From contig NZ_CP032097.1 of assembly GCF_003544915.1 (NCBI RefSeq), forward strand, positions 2,542,001 to 2,606,000: a DNA stretch of 64,000 nt, in the 5' to 3' direction. Source of the stretch: Arcobacter ellisii. Its GTDB lineage: Bacteria > Campylobacterota > Campylobacteria > Campylobacterales > Arcobacteraceae. The translations under genes were made by a program, and so were the position numbers. Each line of letters begins with the position of its first letter. Positions within the stretch are counted from its first letter, which is position 1. Of the stretch, positions 53,751-61,347 are shown in pieces. The notes under the pieces are model-generated. The model made no database searches. It was not told the DNA's origin and was given only the letters and a program-made list of their open reading frames with translations.

Positions 53751-55637
53751 TTACTCTACTTCAGCATCGATAACATCATCGTCATCTTTTTTTGCTTTTT
53801 GGTTTGGTTGAGCACCAGCTTGGTCTCCACCCTCTTTTTTATACATAGCTTCTGCTAATTTGTGAGATTTTTCAGTTAAAGTTTTTAATTTTTCTTCAAT
53901 TTGCTCTTTTGTAGCATTTTCATCTTTTAAAGTCTCTTCTAAATCAGCTGCTGCATCAATAATTGCTTTTTTCTCATCTTCAGAAATTGCATTTTCATTT
54001 TCTTCTAAAGTTTTTCTTGTAGAGTGTAATAATGCATCTGCTTGATTTCTTACTTCAATTACAGCTTTTTTCTTAGCATCTGCTTCTTTGTTTGCTTCTG
54101 CTTCTTGAACCATTTTTTCAATTTCTGCATCACTTAATCCAGATGAACCAGAAATAGTAATTTTGTTCTCTTTTCCAGTTCCTTTATCTTTAGCAGATAC
54201 ATTTAAAACACCATTTGCATCAATATCAAATGTTACTTCAATTTGAGGAACACCTCTTGGAGCTGCTGGAATATCTGATAATTCAAACATACCTAAAGAT
54301 TTGTTATCTTTAGCAAATTCTCTCTCACCTTGACATACGTGAATAGAAACAGCAGGTTGATTATCATCAGCTGTACTAAATACTTGAGATTTTTTAACAG
54401 GGATTGTTGTACCTTTTTCAATTAATTTAGTCATAACTCCACCTAAAGTCTCAATTCCTAAAGATAATGGAGTAACGTCTAATAATAATACATCTTTAAC
54501 ATCACCTTTTAAAACTCCAGCTTGAACAGCGGCACCAGCTGCAACTACTTCATCAGGATTTACACCTTTATTTAAGTCTTTTCCAAAGAAATCTCTTACA
54601 ACTTTATTAGCTTTTGGTAATCTTGTAGATCCACCAACCATAATAATTTCTTGAATTTCATCTTTACTTAATCCAGCATCTTTTAATGCAATTTTGATGT
54701 GGTCTAAAGTTTCATTTATTAAATGTTCAGTCATAGACTCAAATTTTGCTCTTGTTAAAGATTTAACTAAGTGAATTGGTCCTGCATTTCCCATAGAGAT
54801 AAATGGTAAGTTAATCTCTGTTGATTCAGCAGATGATAACTCTTTTTTAGCATTTTCAGCTGCATCTTTTAATCTTTGTAACGCCATTTTGTCGTTTTTA
54901 ATATCAAAACCATTTTCATCTTTGAACTCTTTTGCTAACCAATCAATAATCGCGTTATCGAAGTCATCTCCACCTAAGAATGCATTTCCATCAGTTGAAA
55001 GAACTTCAAATGTACCATCACCAATTTCTAAAACAGTAACGTCAAAAGTTCCTCCACCTAAATCGTAAACTAGAACTTTTTCTTCACCTTTTTTATCTAA
55101 ACCATAAGCTAAAGAAGCAGCTGTTGGCTCATTGATAATTCTTAGTACGTTTAATCCTGCAATTGTTCCAGCTTCTTGAGTAGCTTTTCTTTGCGCATCA
55201 TTGAAATATGCAGGTACTGTAATAACTGCATCAGTTACAGTTTGTCCTAAATATTCTTCTGCATCAGCTTTTAATTTTGATAAAATTTTTGCTGAAATTT
55301 CTTGTGGAGTATATACTTTTCCAGCGATTTCAACTGCTGCTGCTCCACTTCTGTCAACAATTTTATATCCAACTTTAGATTGAGCAGCTTTTGCATTTGG
55401 CTCATCCATCATTAGACCCATAATTCTTTTAATAGAATAAATAGTTTTTTCTGGATTTGTGATTGCTTGTCTTTTTGCTGGATCTCCAACTAAAACTTCA
55501 CCTTTGTCTGTAAATGCAACAATTGAAGGAGTTGTGTTTTTTCCCTCTTTATTTGGGATAATTTTTGCTTCCCCATTTTCATAAACTGCTATACAAGAGT
55601 TTGTTGTTCCTAAATCTATTCCTATTACTTTACTCAT
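53751..55637 (-). CDS. dnaK: Chaperone DnaK (Hsp70)
   Basis: ATP-dependent chaperone of 628 residues. N-terminal ATPase: [44 protein letters not shown]. The substrate-binding domain follows the [15 protein letters not shown] linker, and there is a C-terminal helical lid and an acidic tail ([11 protein letters not shown], the conserved EEVD-like end). It is third in hrcA-grpE-dnaK, 93 nt after grpE, and falls under the CIRCE/HrcA promoter. dnaJ is not adjacent. Confidence 0.98.
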   Translation of the reverse strand: MSKVIGIDLGTTNSCIAVYENGEAKIIPNKEGKNTTPSIVAFTDKGEVLVGDPAKRQAITNPEKTIYSIKRIMGLMMDEPNAKAAQSKVGYKIVDRSGAAAVEIAGKVYTPQEISAKILSKLKADAEEYLGQTVTDAVITVPAYFNDAQRKATQEAGTIAGLNVLRIINEPTAASLAYGLDKKGEEKVLVYDLGGGTFDVTVLEIGDGTFEVLSTDGNAFLGGDDFDNAIIDWLAKEFKDENGFDIKNDKMALQRLKDAAENAKKELSSAESTEINLPFISMGNAGPIHLVKSLTRAKFESMTEHLINETLDHIKIALKDAGLSKDEIQEIIMVGGSTRLPKANKVVRDFFGKDLNKGVNPDEVVAAGAAVQAGVLKGDVKDVLLLDVTPLSLGIETLGGVMTKLIEKGTTIPVKKSQVFSTADDNQPAVSIHVCQGEREFAKDNKSLGMFELSDIPAAPRGVPQIEVTFDIDANGVLNVSAKDKGTGKENKITISGSSGLSDAEIEKMVQEAEANKEADAKKKAVIEVRNQADALLHSTRKTLEENENAISEDEKKAIIDAAADLEETLKDENATKEQIEEKLKTLTEKSHKLAEAMYKKEGGDQAGAQPNQKAKKDDDDVIDAEVE

Positions 55638-55730
55638 TTTTAATCCTTTATCAAAGTTTTGTTTTAATTTTATTTATAATTTTTCAAATCTATCTAGTTT
55701 TATGACATCACGGTCAGAAAATTACTAAGA

Positions 55731-56291
55731 CTAGTTAGCTATACTAACCATAGAAGGTCTTAAAAGTCTATCTTTTAATTTATAACCCTTTTGTAACTCT
55801 TGAACAATTTGTCCAGATTCGTGGTTTTCACTATCAACTTGCATAACTGCATTGTGAACATTTGGATCAAATTCTCCATCAGTTTCAACTTTTGTAATAT
55901 TATGTTTTTCAAAAGTAGTATTGAAATTTTTAATAGTAAGTTCAATTCCTTCTTTTAATTTTCTTAATAATTCACTAGCATCAATATCTGCATTTGCAGA
56001 AGCTAAAGCCATTTCAAGTGTATCAATTGGAGTTAATAAATCTTTTGCAAATTTTTCACTTGCATAATCAATTGCTTGATATTTTTCTCTCTCCAATCTT
56101 TTTTTAATATTTTCAAAGTCCGCATGAACTCTTAAATATTTCTCTTCACTTTGTTTTAACTCTTCTTCAAGTCTAGCAATTTTTTCTTCTAAACTCTCTT
56201 CTTTTGAAACTGTTTCTTCTGTTGTTTCAGTTGTTGTCTCTTCTTGAGCTGTTTCTTGTTCTACTAATTCTTCTTTTGTTTGTTCACTCAC
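55731..56291 (-). CDS. grpE: Nucleotide exchange factor GrpE
   Basis: A 186-residue cochaperone that releases ADP from DnaK. A disordered acidic Glu/Thr-rich N-terminus (about 1-30) is followed by the long coiled coil (about 33-75), and the conserved YLRVHADFENIKKRLEREK. The C-terminal beta domain has HNAVMQVDSENHESGQIVQEL and GYKLKDRLLRPSMV. It lies 9 nt after hrcA. Confidence 0.96.
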   Translation of the reverse strand: MSEQTKEELVEQETAQEETTTETTEETVSKEESLEEKIARLEEELKQSEEKYLRVHADFENIKKRLEREKYQAIDYASEKFAKDLLTPIDTLEMALASANADIDASELLRKLKEGIELTIKNFNTTFEKHNITKVETDGEFDPNVHNAVMQVDSENHESGQIVQELQKGYKLKDRLLRPSMVSIAN

Positions 56292-56300
56292 ATTTATCTC

Positions 56301-57092
56301 CTAAAAAGTTGTAATTTTTTCATAAAAAAATTCATAATCTTTTGGTAATTCACCAACAACTAACATCTTTACATCTTCATTGTTTATTTTACAATAATTA
56401 CAGATACCTATATAATTATTTGGTAATAATTTTTCAAAATATAAACCTTCTTTTAAATCATCTAAAATATGACCCTTTAAGAAGCTATTTATTGTATATT
56501 CATCAAAATTGTAATTTAAAGCTAATGTTAAAAACTCTTTATAATTAAAAATCTGAAAATCTGAATTTTGTAAACTCTGATTTATAGATTCATAAACTTC
56601 ATATGCACCAACATCTTTTGAGATTTTTATGATATCTTTTAAATCCAAATCTATCATATCTTTCAAAAATCTATACAATGCATCTGAATATCTAACATTT
56701 ATAGCAAATGAAGAAAATTCTAATATCATATATCTATTTTCAACATTTAAAATATTTCTTAATTTATCAGCTTTCTCTTTTTTTATAAAAACAGACAGTC
56801 CAATATTTGAGGCAAAATATTCTAAAGCTCTTAAATTTATACCCTTTAGTTTAAAACTCAGCTTTGATTGCCAATACTGTTTTAAAGCTTCAGTTGTTGG
56901 TGTTCTTCCACTACTTATATGTTCTTGTGCAAGATACCCTTCTTCACCTAGCTTTTTAAAGTAACCTCTAATAGTTGCAGGTGAATAAGTAATATCGTAC
57001 ATAGATTTTAATTGTGTAGAACCAATTGGCTCTAAATGTTCTATGTAAGCTTTAATAATAGATTGTAATAAAAACTCTTTTTTATCAATCAT
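56301..57092 (-). CDS. hrcA: Heat-inducible transcription repressor HrcA
   Basis: Represses chaperone operons by binding CIRCE. About 263 residues from the ATG at 57092 (MIDKKEFLLQSIIKAYIEHL); a GTG at 57104 adds four residues. N-terminal winged helix (about 1-75: EPIGSTQLKSMYDITYSPATIRGYFKKL, then GYLAQEHISSGRTPT, a strong HrcA hallmark). The rest is diverged and shorter than the usual ~340, as in other Campylobacterota. First gene of the heat-shock operon, thus autoregulated. Confidence 0.93.
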   Translation of the reverse strand: MIDKKEFLLQSIIKAYIEHLEPIGSTQLKSMYDITYSPATIRGYFKKLGEEGYLAQEHISSGRTPTTEALKQYWQSKLSFKLKGINLRALEYFASNIGLSVFIKKEKADKLRNILNVENRYMILEFSSFAINVRYSDALYRFLKDMIDLDLKDIIKISKDVGAYEVYESINQSLQNSDFQIFNYKEFLTLALNYNFDEYTINSFLKGHILDDLKEGLYFEKLLPNNYIGICNYCKINNEDVKMLVVGELPKDYEFFYEKITTF

Positions 57093-57113
57093 AAAAACAA
57101 CCACTTTTAAATT

Positions 57114-57140
57114 TTAGCACTCTATATCTTAAACTGCTAA
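57114..57140. promoter_or_regulatory. CIRCE operator of hrcA-grpE-dnaK
   Basis: TTAGCACTC-N9-AACTGCTAA. The left arm is identical to the CIRCE consensus, the right arm (consensus GAGTGCTAA) differs at two of nine positions. It lies between the -10 box and hrcA, around the expected transcription start, where HrcA binding would block RNA polymerase. Confidence 0.88.
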
Positions 57141-57143
57141 AGA

Positions 57144-57173
57144 ATTATAACCTATTGAGTCTTTTTTTGTCAA
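57144..57173 (-). promoter_or_regulatory. Consensus sigma-70 promoter of hrcA-grpE-dnaK
   Basis: On the minus strand: -35 TTGACA (57168-57173), 18-bp spacer, -10 TATAAT (57144-57149), both perfect. The CIRCE lies directly downstream. Confidence 0.85.
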
Positions 57174-57329
57174 GTATTTTTTATGAATTATTAAAAATTT
57201 ATAGAAAAAAATAAAATCTTCCCAATCAATTAGAAAATTTTTAATCTTTAAAATAAAATATTTGCAATTTTTATGTAATTTATATATAATTTATACATTA
57301 TTTGTAAACCAAATGTTATATTTTGTTGA

Positions 57330-57335
57330 TATAAT
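57330..57335 (+). promoter_or_regulatory. Putative -10 box of the TAXI-TRAP genes
   Basis: TATAAT 39 nt upstream of the ATG; no clear -35. The gene has a good AAGGAGAG Shine-Dalgarno. The 282-nt region back to the hrcA start also holds the heat-shock promoter and CIRCE. Confidence 0.45.
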
Positions 57336-57374
57336 CATTTACTTACAAAAAAAATAAATTAAGGAGAGTAAATT

Positions 57375-58334
57375 ATGAAATTTAATGGCAAAAAAATAGC
57401 TACTGCTACTTTAATTGGAATGTTATCTATTCCAGCTTTTGGAGCTGAATTCGTAACTATTGGAACAGGTGGAGTAACAGGAACTTATTACCCAACTGGT
57501 GGAGCTATTTGTAGATTAGTAAACCAATATAAAAAAGAGACAAAACTTAGATGTTCTGTTGAATCAACTGGTGGTTCGGTTTATAATGTTAATACTATTA
57601 AAAATGGTGAATTAGATTTTGGTATTGTTCAATCTGATATTGTTTATCAAGCAAGTAAAGGTGAAGGTGCTTTTGAAGGTGCTGCTATTCCTAAATTAAA
57701 ATCTGTTATGGCTATTTATCCTGAATTACTTACTTTAGTTACTAGAAAAGATGCAAATATCAACTCTTTAGTAGATGTAAAAGGGAAAAGAATTAACCTT
57801 GGAAATCCAGGAAGTGGAAATGAAGCAACAGCTTTAGCTTTATTTGATGAAAGTGGAATCAAAAAAACTGATTTAAAATTTGCAGGTGCATTAAAAGCTT
57901 CTGAAATGCCAGATGCATTAAGAGATAATAAAATTGATGGATATTTTTATATGGTTGGACACCCAACTGCAAATATCAAAGATGCTTCAAACTCTGTTGA
58001 TGTAAAAATCACTCCAATTGAAGGTGCAAATGTTGATTCTTTAATCAAAAAATATCCATATTTTGCAAAATCAAATGTTCCTGGTGGAATGTACAAAGGA
58101 AATGATGTTGATACTCCAACATTTGGTGTAAAAGCTGTTCTTGTTACAAGTGATGATGTAAGTTCAAATGCAGTTTATGCAGTTGTTAAAGCAATTTTAG
58201 AAAACTTTGATGAATTTAAACAATTACACCCAGCATATAGCAATATTACAAAAGAGTCTTTATTAGAAGGATTATCTGCTCCTTTACATGAAGGTGCAAA
58301 AAAATATTACCAAGAAATTGGTTTAATTAAATAA
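57375..58334 (+). CDS. TRAP transporter solute-binding protein, TAXI family
   Basis: A periplasmic receptor of 319 residues with signal peptide (cleavage after IPAFGA). The TAXI signature is GTGGVTGTYYPTGGAICRLVN right after the mature N-terminus; later GKRINLGNPGSGNEATAL and DGYFYMVGHPTANI are typical. TAXI receptors feed fused TRAP permeases, and known ones bind glutamate, succinate-like acids or other organic acids. The permease gene follows after two hairpins. Confidence 0.93.
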   Translation: MKFNGKKIATATLIGMLSIPAFGAEFVTIGTGGVTGTYYPTGGAICRLVNQYKKETKLRCSVESTGGSVYNVNTIKNGELDFGIVQSDIVYQASKGEGAFEGAAIPKLKSVMAIYPELLTLVTRKDANINSLVDVKGKRINLGNPGSGNEATALALFDESGIKKTDLKFAGALKASEMPDALRDNKIDGYFYMVGHPTANIKDASNSVDVKITPIEGANVDSLIKKYPYFAKSNVPGGMYKGNDVDTPTFGVKAVLVTSDDVSSNAVYAVVKAILENFDEFKQLHPAYSNITKESLLEGLSAPLHEGAKKYYQEIGLIK

Positions 58335-58335
58335 C

Positions 58336-58369
58336 TTTACTAAGGAATTTCTCCTTAGTAAATCTTTTT
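58336..58369 (+). terminator. Hairpin after the TAXI receptor gene
   Basis: 11-bp perfect stem TTTACTAAGGA / TCCTTAGTAAA with a 5-nt loop, followed by TCTTTTTAT, 1 nt after the stop codon. It could be a partial terminator giving more receptor than permease. Confidence 0.65.
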
Positions 58370-58401
58370 ATACTTCATTTAAAGTTATTTGAATGAAGTA
58401 T
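58370..58401 (+). repeat. Second inverted repeat ahead of the TRAP permease
   Basis: 10-bp stem ATACTTCATT / AATGAAGTAT with a 12-nt loop, immediately after the first hairpin and 39 nt before the permease start. It may stabilise the receptor mRNA 3' end or hold the leader of the permease gene. Confidence 0.5.
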
Positions 58402-58440
58402 GAGAACAACTATTTTTATAACTACAAAGGATTTACATCT

Positions 58441-60549
58441 ATGGCGATTTACGAAGAAAAACCCCATAACATTTCCCAACTAGAAGTCGAACAAGCAAAA
58501 GAGACTGAAGTTGTTTTAAATGAGATGGAAGGACAAAGAGTTTTTGGAAGAGAACATTATGAATTTTGGATTATCTCTATTATTGCTCTTGCTTGGTCAT
58601 TATATCAACTTTATATTGTTATTGAACCGACAAACTCAACAATATCAAGATCGATTCACTTATCTTTTGCGATGGTATTAGCATTTTTAATCTATCCTAT
58701 GATAAAAAAACCATACTTTTTATTAAAAATTAGATGGTTTGGTTATACCTTTGCAACAGTTGGTTTAGTAACAGCTGGTTATATTGCATTTTTTTACGAA
58801 GAGTTAGCTTTAAGACCTGGTGATTATACAACTTTAGATATTGTAATGGCTATTATTGCTGTATTTATTTTACTTGAAGCAGGTCGAAGAGTTTTAGGAC
58901 TTGCACTTAGTGTTATTGCAATTTTCTTTTTAGCTTATGATTTACTTGGACCTTATATGCCTGAACTAATTGTTCATAAAGGTGCTAGTTTAAATAAACT
59001 TGCAGGTCATATGTATCTAACAACTGAAGGGATATTTGGTGTTCCTCTTGGAGTATCTGCTGGATTTGTATTTTTATTTGTACTTTTTGGTTCACTTTTA
59101 GATAAAGCAGGAGCTGGAGAATATTTTATTAATTTAGCTTTTTCTATGCTTGGGAAATATAGAGGAGGACCAGCTAAAGCTGCTATTGTTGCTTCTGGAT
59201 TTACGGGAATTATGAGTGGAAGTTCTATTGCAAATACTGTAACAACAGGAACATTTACAATTCCACTTATGAAAAGAACGGGATTTAAACCTGAACAAGC
59301 AGGTGCTGTTGAAGTTGCTGGTTCAACTATTGGACAATTAATGCCACCAATTATGGGAGCTGCTGCTTTTATTATGGCAGAATTTTTAGGTATGGCATAT
59401 ACAGATGTTGTAATTAGTGCCTTTATTCCTGCATTTGTTTCTTATTTTGCTCTATTTTATATAGTTCATCTTGAAGCTTTAAAATTAGGTTTAAAAGGTC
59501 TAAAAAAAGAGGATTTACCTGAAAAATTAAAAACTTTTTTACAAGGTATTCACTATTTAATTCCTATTTTCTTCTTATTATATACATTAGTTGTATTAAG
59601 AGAGAGTGCTGCAAGTGCTGCGTTTAATGCAATTATGCTTTTAATGATTTTAATGGTTGTTCAACATCCATTTAGAGCTTTTTTAGCAAAAGAAAAAATT
59701 ACAAAAGAGATTTGGCTTTCAGGATTTGTTGATATTTTAGCTGGAATGATAAGTGGTGCTAAAAATATGATTCCAATTGCAATTGCAACTGCATTAGCTG
59801 GGATTGTTGTTGGTTCAATTACACTTACAGGATTAGGACAAGTTTTACTTGATGTTGTTGAAACATTATCAAATGGTAATATTTTTGCAATTCTAATTTT
59901 AGCAGCTTTAATTTCATTGATTTTAGGAATGGGACTTCCAACAACTGCAAATTATATTGTTATGGCTTCATTAACGGCACCTGTTATTTTAACACTTGCT
60001 GCTGATAATGGTTATTTAATTCCTGCAATTGCAGCCCATTTATTTGTTTTCTACTTTGGTATCTTAGCTGATGTTACACCACCTGTTGGACTTGCAGCTT
60101 ATGCAGCAGCTGGTATTGCAAAAGCAGACCCTATAAAAACGGGAATAATTGGATTTATGTACAATATTAGAACAGCAATTTTACCATTTATGTTCTTCTT
60201 TAATCCAGAGTTATTATTGATTTCAGCAGTTGACCCTTTAAATCCAAGTGATCCTCATGGTTGGGTTTGGATTACAAATCCATTTGAAATTGCAGTAATT
60301 TTCACAACAGCATTTATAGGTATGATAGCATTTTCTTGTGCAATGATTGGTTATTGCGTAACTAAAACAACAATTATTGAAAGATTACTGTTCTTAGTTC
60401 CAATTCCATTTATGTTCTTACCAAAAGTAATTGAAGCAAATTTACCTTTTGTTACAAATCACTATATTTCATATTTAATTGGTATTGCTATACTTGGTGG
60501 ATTATATTTTATTCAAAAACTAAGAGCAAAAAAAGAGGCTTTAATATAA
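58441..60549 (+). CDS. Fused TRAP transporter permease (DctQM-type)
   Basis: A permease of about 702 residues from ATG 58441 (MAIYEEKPHN), which has AAAGGA upstream; the in-frame ATG at 58393 lies in a hairpin arm and lacks a ribosome site. The N-terminal four helices correspond to DctQ (about 50-190) and the remainder to the 12-helix DctM part: GSLLDKAGAGEYFINLAFSM, GIMSGSSIANTVTTGTFTIP, GSTIGQLMPPIMGAAAF, LGMGLPTTANYIVMA and LADVTPPVGLAAYAAAGIA. It works with the TAXI receptor in Na+-driven solute uptake. Confidence 0.94.
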   Translation: MAIYEEKPHNISQLEVEQAKETEVVLNEMEGQRVFGREHYEFWIISIIALAWSLYQLYIVIEPTNSTISRSIHLSFAMVLAFLIYPMIKKPYFLLKIRWFGYTFATVGLVTAGYIAFFYEELALRPGDYTTLDIVMAIIAVFILLEAGRRVLGLALSVIAIFFLAYDLLGPYMPELIVHKGASLNKLAGHMYLTTEGIFGVPLGVSAGFVFLFVLFGSLLDKAGAGEYFINLAFSMLGKYRGGPAKAAIVASGFTGIMSGSSIANTVTTGTFTIPLMKRTGFKPEQAGAVEVAGSTIGQLMPPIMGAAAFIMAEFLGMAYTDVVISAFIPAFVSYFALFYIVHLEALKLGLKGLKKEDLPEKLKTFLQGIHYLIPIFFLLYTLVVLRESAASAAFNAIMLLMILMVVQHPFRAFLAKEKITKEIWLSGFVDILAGMISGAKNMIPIAIATALAGIVVGSITLTGLGQVLLDVVETLSNGNIFAILILAALISLILGMGLPTTANYIVMASLTAPVILTLAADNGYLIPAIAAHLFVFYFGILADVTPPVGLAAYAAAGIAKADPIKTGIIGFMYNIRTAILPFMFFFNPELLLISAVDPLNPSDPHGWVWITNPFEIAVIFTTAFIGMIAFSCAMIGYCVTKTTIIERLLFLVPIPFMFLPKVIEANLPFVTNHYISYLIGIAILGGLYFIQKLRAKKEALI

Positions 60550-60579
60550 AAAATAAAAGAGAATTTTCTCTTTTATTTT
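60550..60579. terminator. Bidirectional terminator, TRAP permease / response regulator
   Basis: 13-bp stem AAAATAAAAGAGA / TCTCTTTTATTTT with an ATTT loop between convergent genes, ending in a T-run on the plus strand; the other arm gives A/T-rich ends on the minus strand. Confidence 0.7.
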
Positions 60580-61298
60580 TCTAAGACTTTTTCGATTATG
60601 TATCCATAACCTTTATGGGAAATTATAAAATCATCATCTTTTATTTTATCTTTTAATCTTTTCATAACTGTTCTAAAAGAAGAATCATTTATTGTTATAT
60701 CATTCCAAATCAATTCTTTAAATTTATCAACTGAAATTAATACACCAAGATTTTCTATAAGTATTTCTAAAACTTCCGACTCTTTTTTTGAAAGTTTTAC
60801 TATTATTCCTTTGTTATACAATTTATTAGTCTCTAAATCAAAAGTATAACTATTATTTAATTTTAAAAGTTTATTTGTTTTTTCTTGAATTTTTGGTTGT
60901 TTATCTAAAAGAACTTCCTCTTTTGCTTTTTGAAGCATCTCCATCATATTATCAATATTTAAAGGTTTTACAAAATATCCACTAACTCTTAAATTAATTA
61001 GTTTAAGTAAATCTTCCTCGTTTTTATGGGCACTTACAATTATAAATCTTTGATTAGGAATTAGTTTTAAAATCTCATCTATCATCTGCATACCATTTAC
61101 ATTTGGCATATTCAAATCAGTGATTATCAAATCAAAATTCTCTTTTTTATCAAAACTTTTTTTAATAATTTCAAGTGCATCAGCACCATCACAAGCAACA
61201 ACAACTTCATCAAAAATTGTATTTAGATAAAAAGCCAACGTTTTTCTTGCTAATTCTTCATCTTCTACTAATAAAACTTTTGTTTTAAAATTCTGCAT
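60573..61298 (-). CDS. Response regulator with winged-helix output
   Basis: A 241-residue regulator: receiver domain (about 1-125) with acidic pocket VEDEE, phospho-acceptor Asp61 (LIITDLNMPNVNG), Ser/Thr in IIVSAHKN and Lys in GYFVKPLN. A linker (126-150) is followed by an OmpR-type winged helix (about 150-240: LSKKESEVLEILIEN to ISHKGYGYIIEKVL). It follows the PAS kinase gene by 49 nt, so the two are the probable pair. The convergent TAXI-TRAP genes are a candidate target. Confidence 0.9.
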   Translation of the reverse strand: MQNFKTKVLLVEDEELARKTLAFYLNTIFDEVVVACDGADALEIIKKSFDKKENFDLIITDLNMPNVNGMQMIDEILKLIPNQRFIIVSAHKNEEDLLKLINLRVSGYFVKPLNIDNMMEMLQKAKEEVLLDKQPKIQEKTNKLLKLNNSYTFDLETNKLYNKGIIVKLSKKESEVLEILIENLGVLISVDKFKELIWNDITINDSSFRTVMKRLKDKIKDDDFIISHKGYGYIIEKVLEK

Positions 61299-61347
61299 TT
61301 CTTCTCTTTTAAATATATTATTCTATTTGATTATATCTAAAATGATT

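Noticed and set aside
55638-55730. A separate promoter or CIRCE in the grpE-dnaK gap
   Set aside because: No second TTAGCACTC-like repeat and no paired -35/-10; the gap is AT-rich spacer as far as I can see.
58393-58440. A 16-residue N-terminal extension of the TRAP permease
   Set aside because: The ATG lies in the arm of an inverted repeat with no ribosome site; ATG 58441 has AAAGGA.
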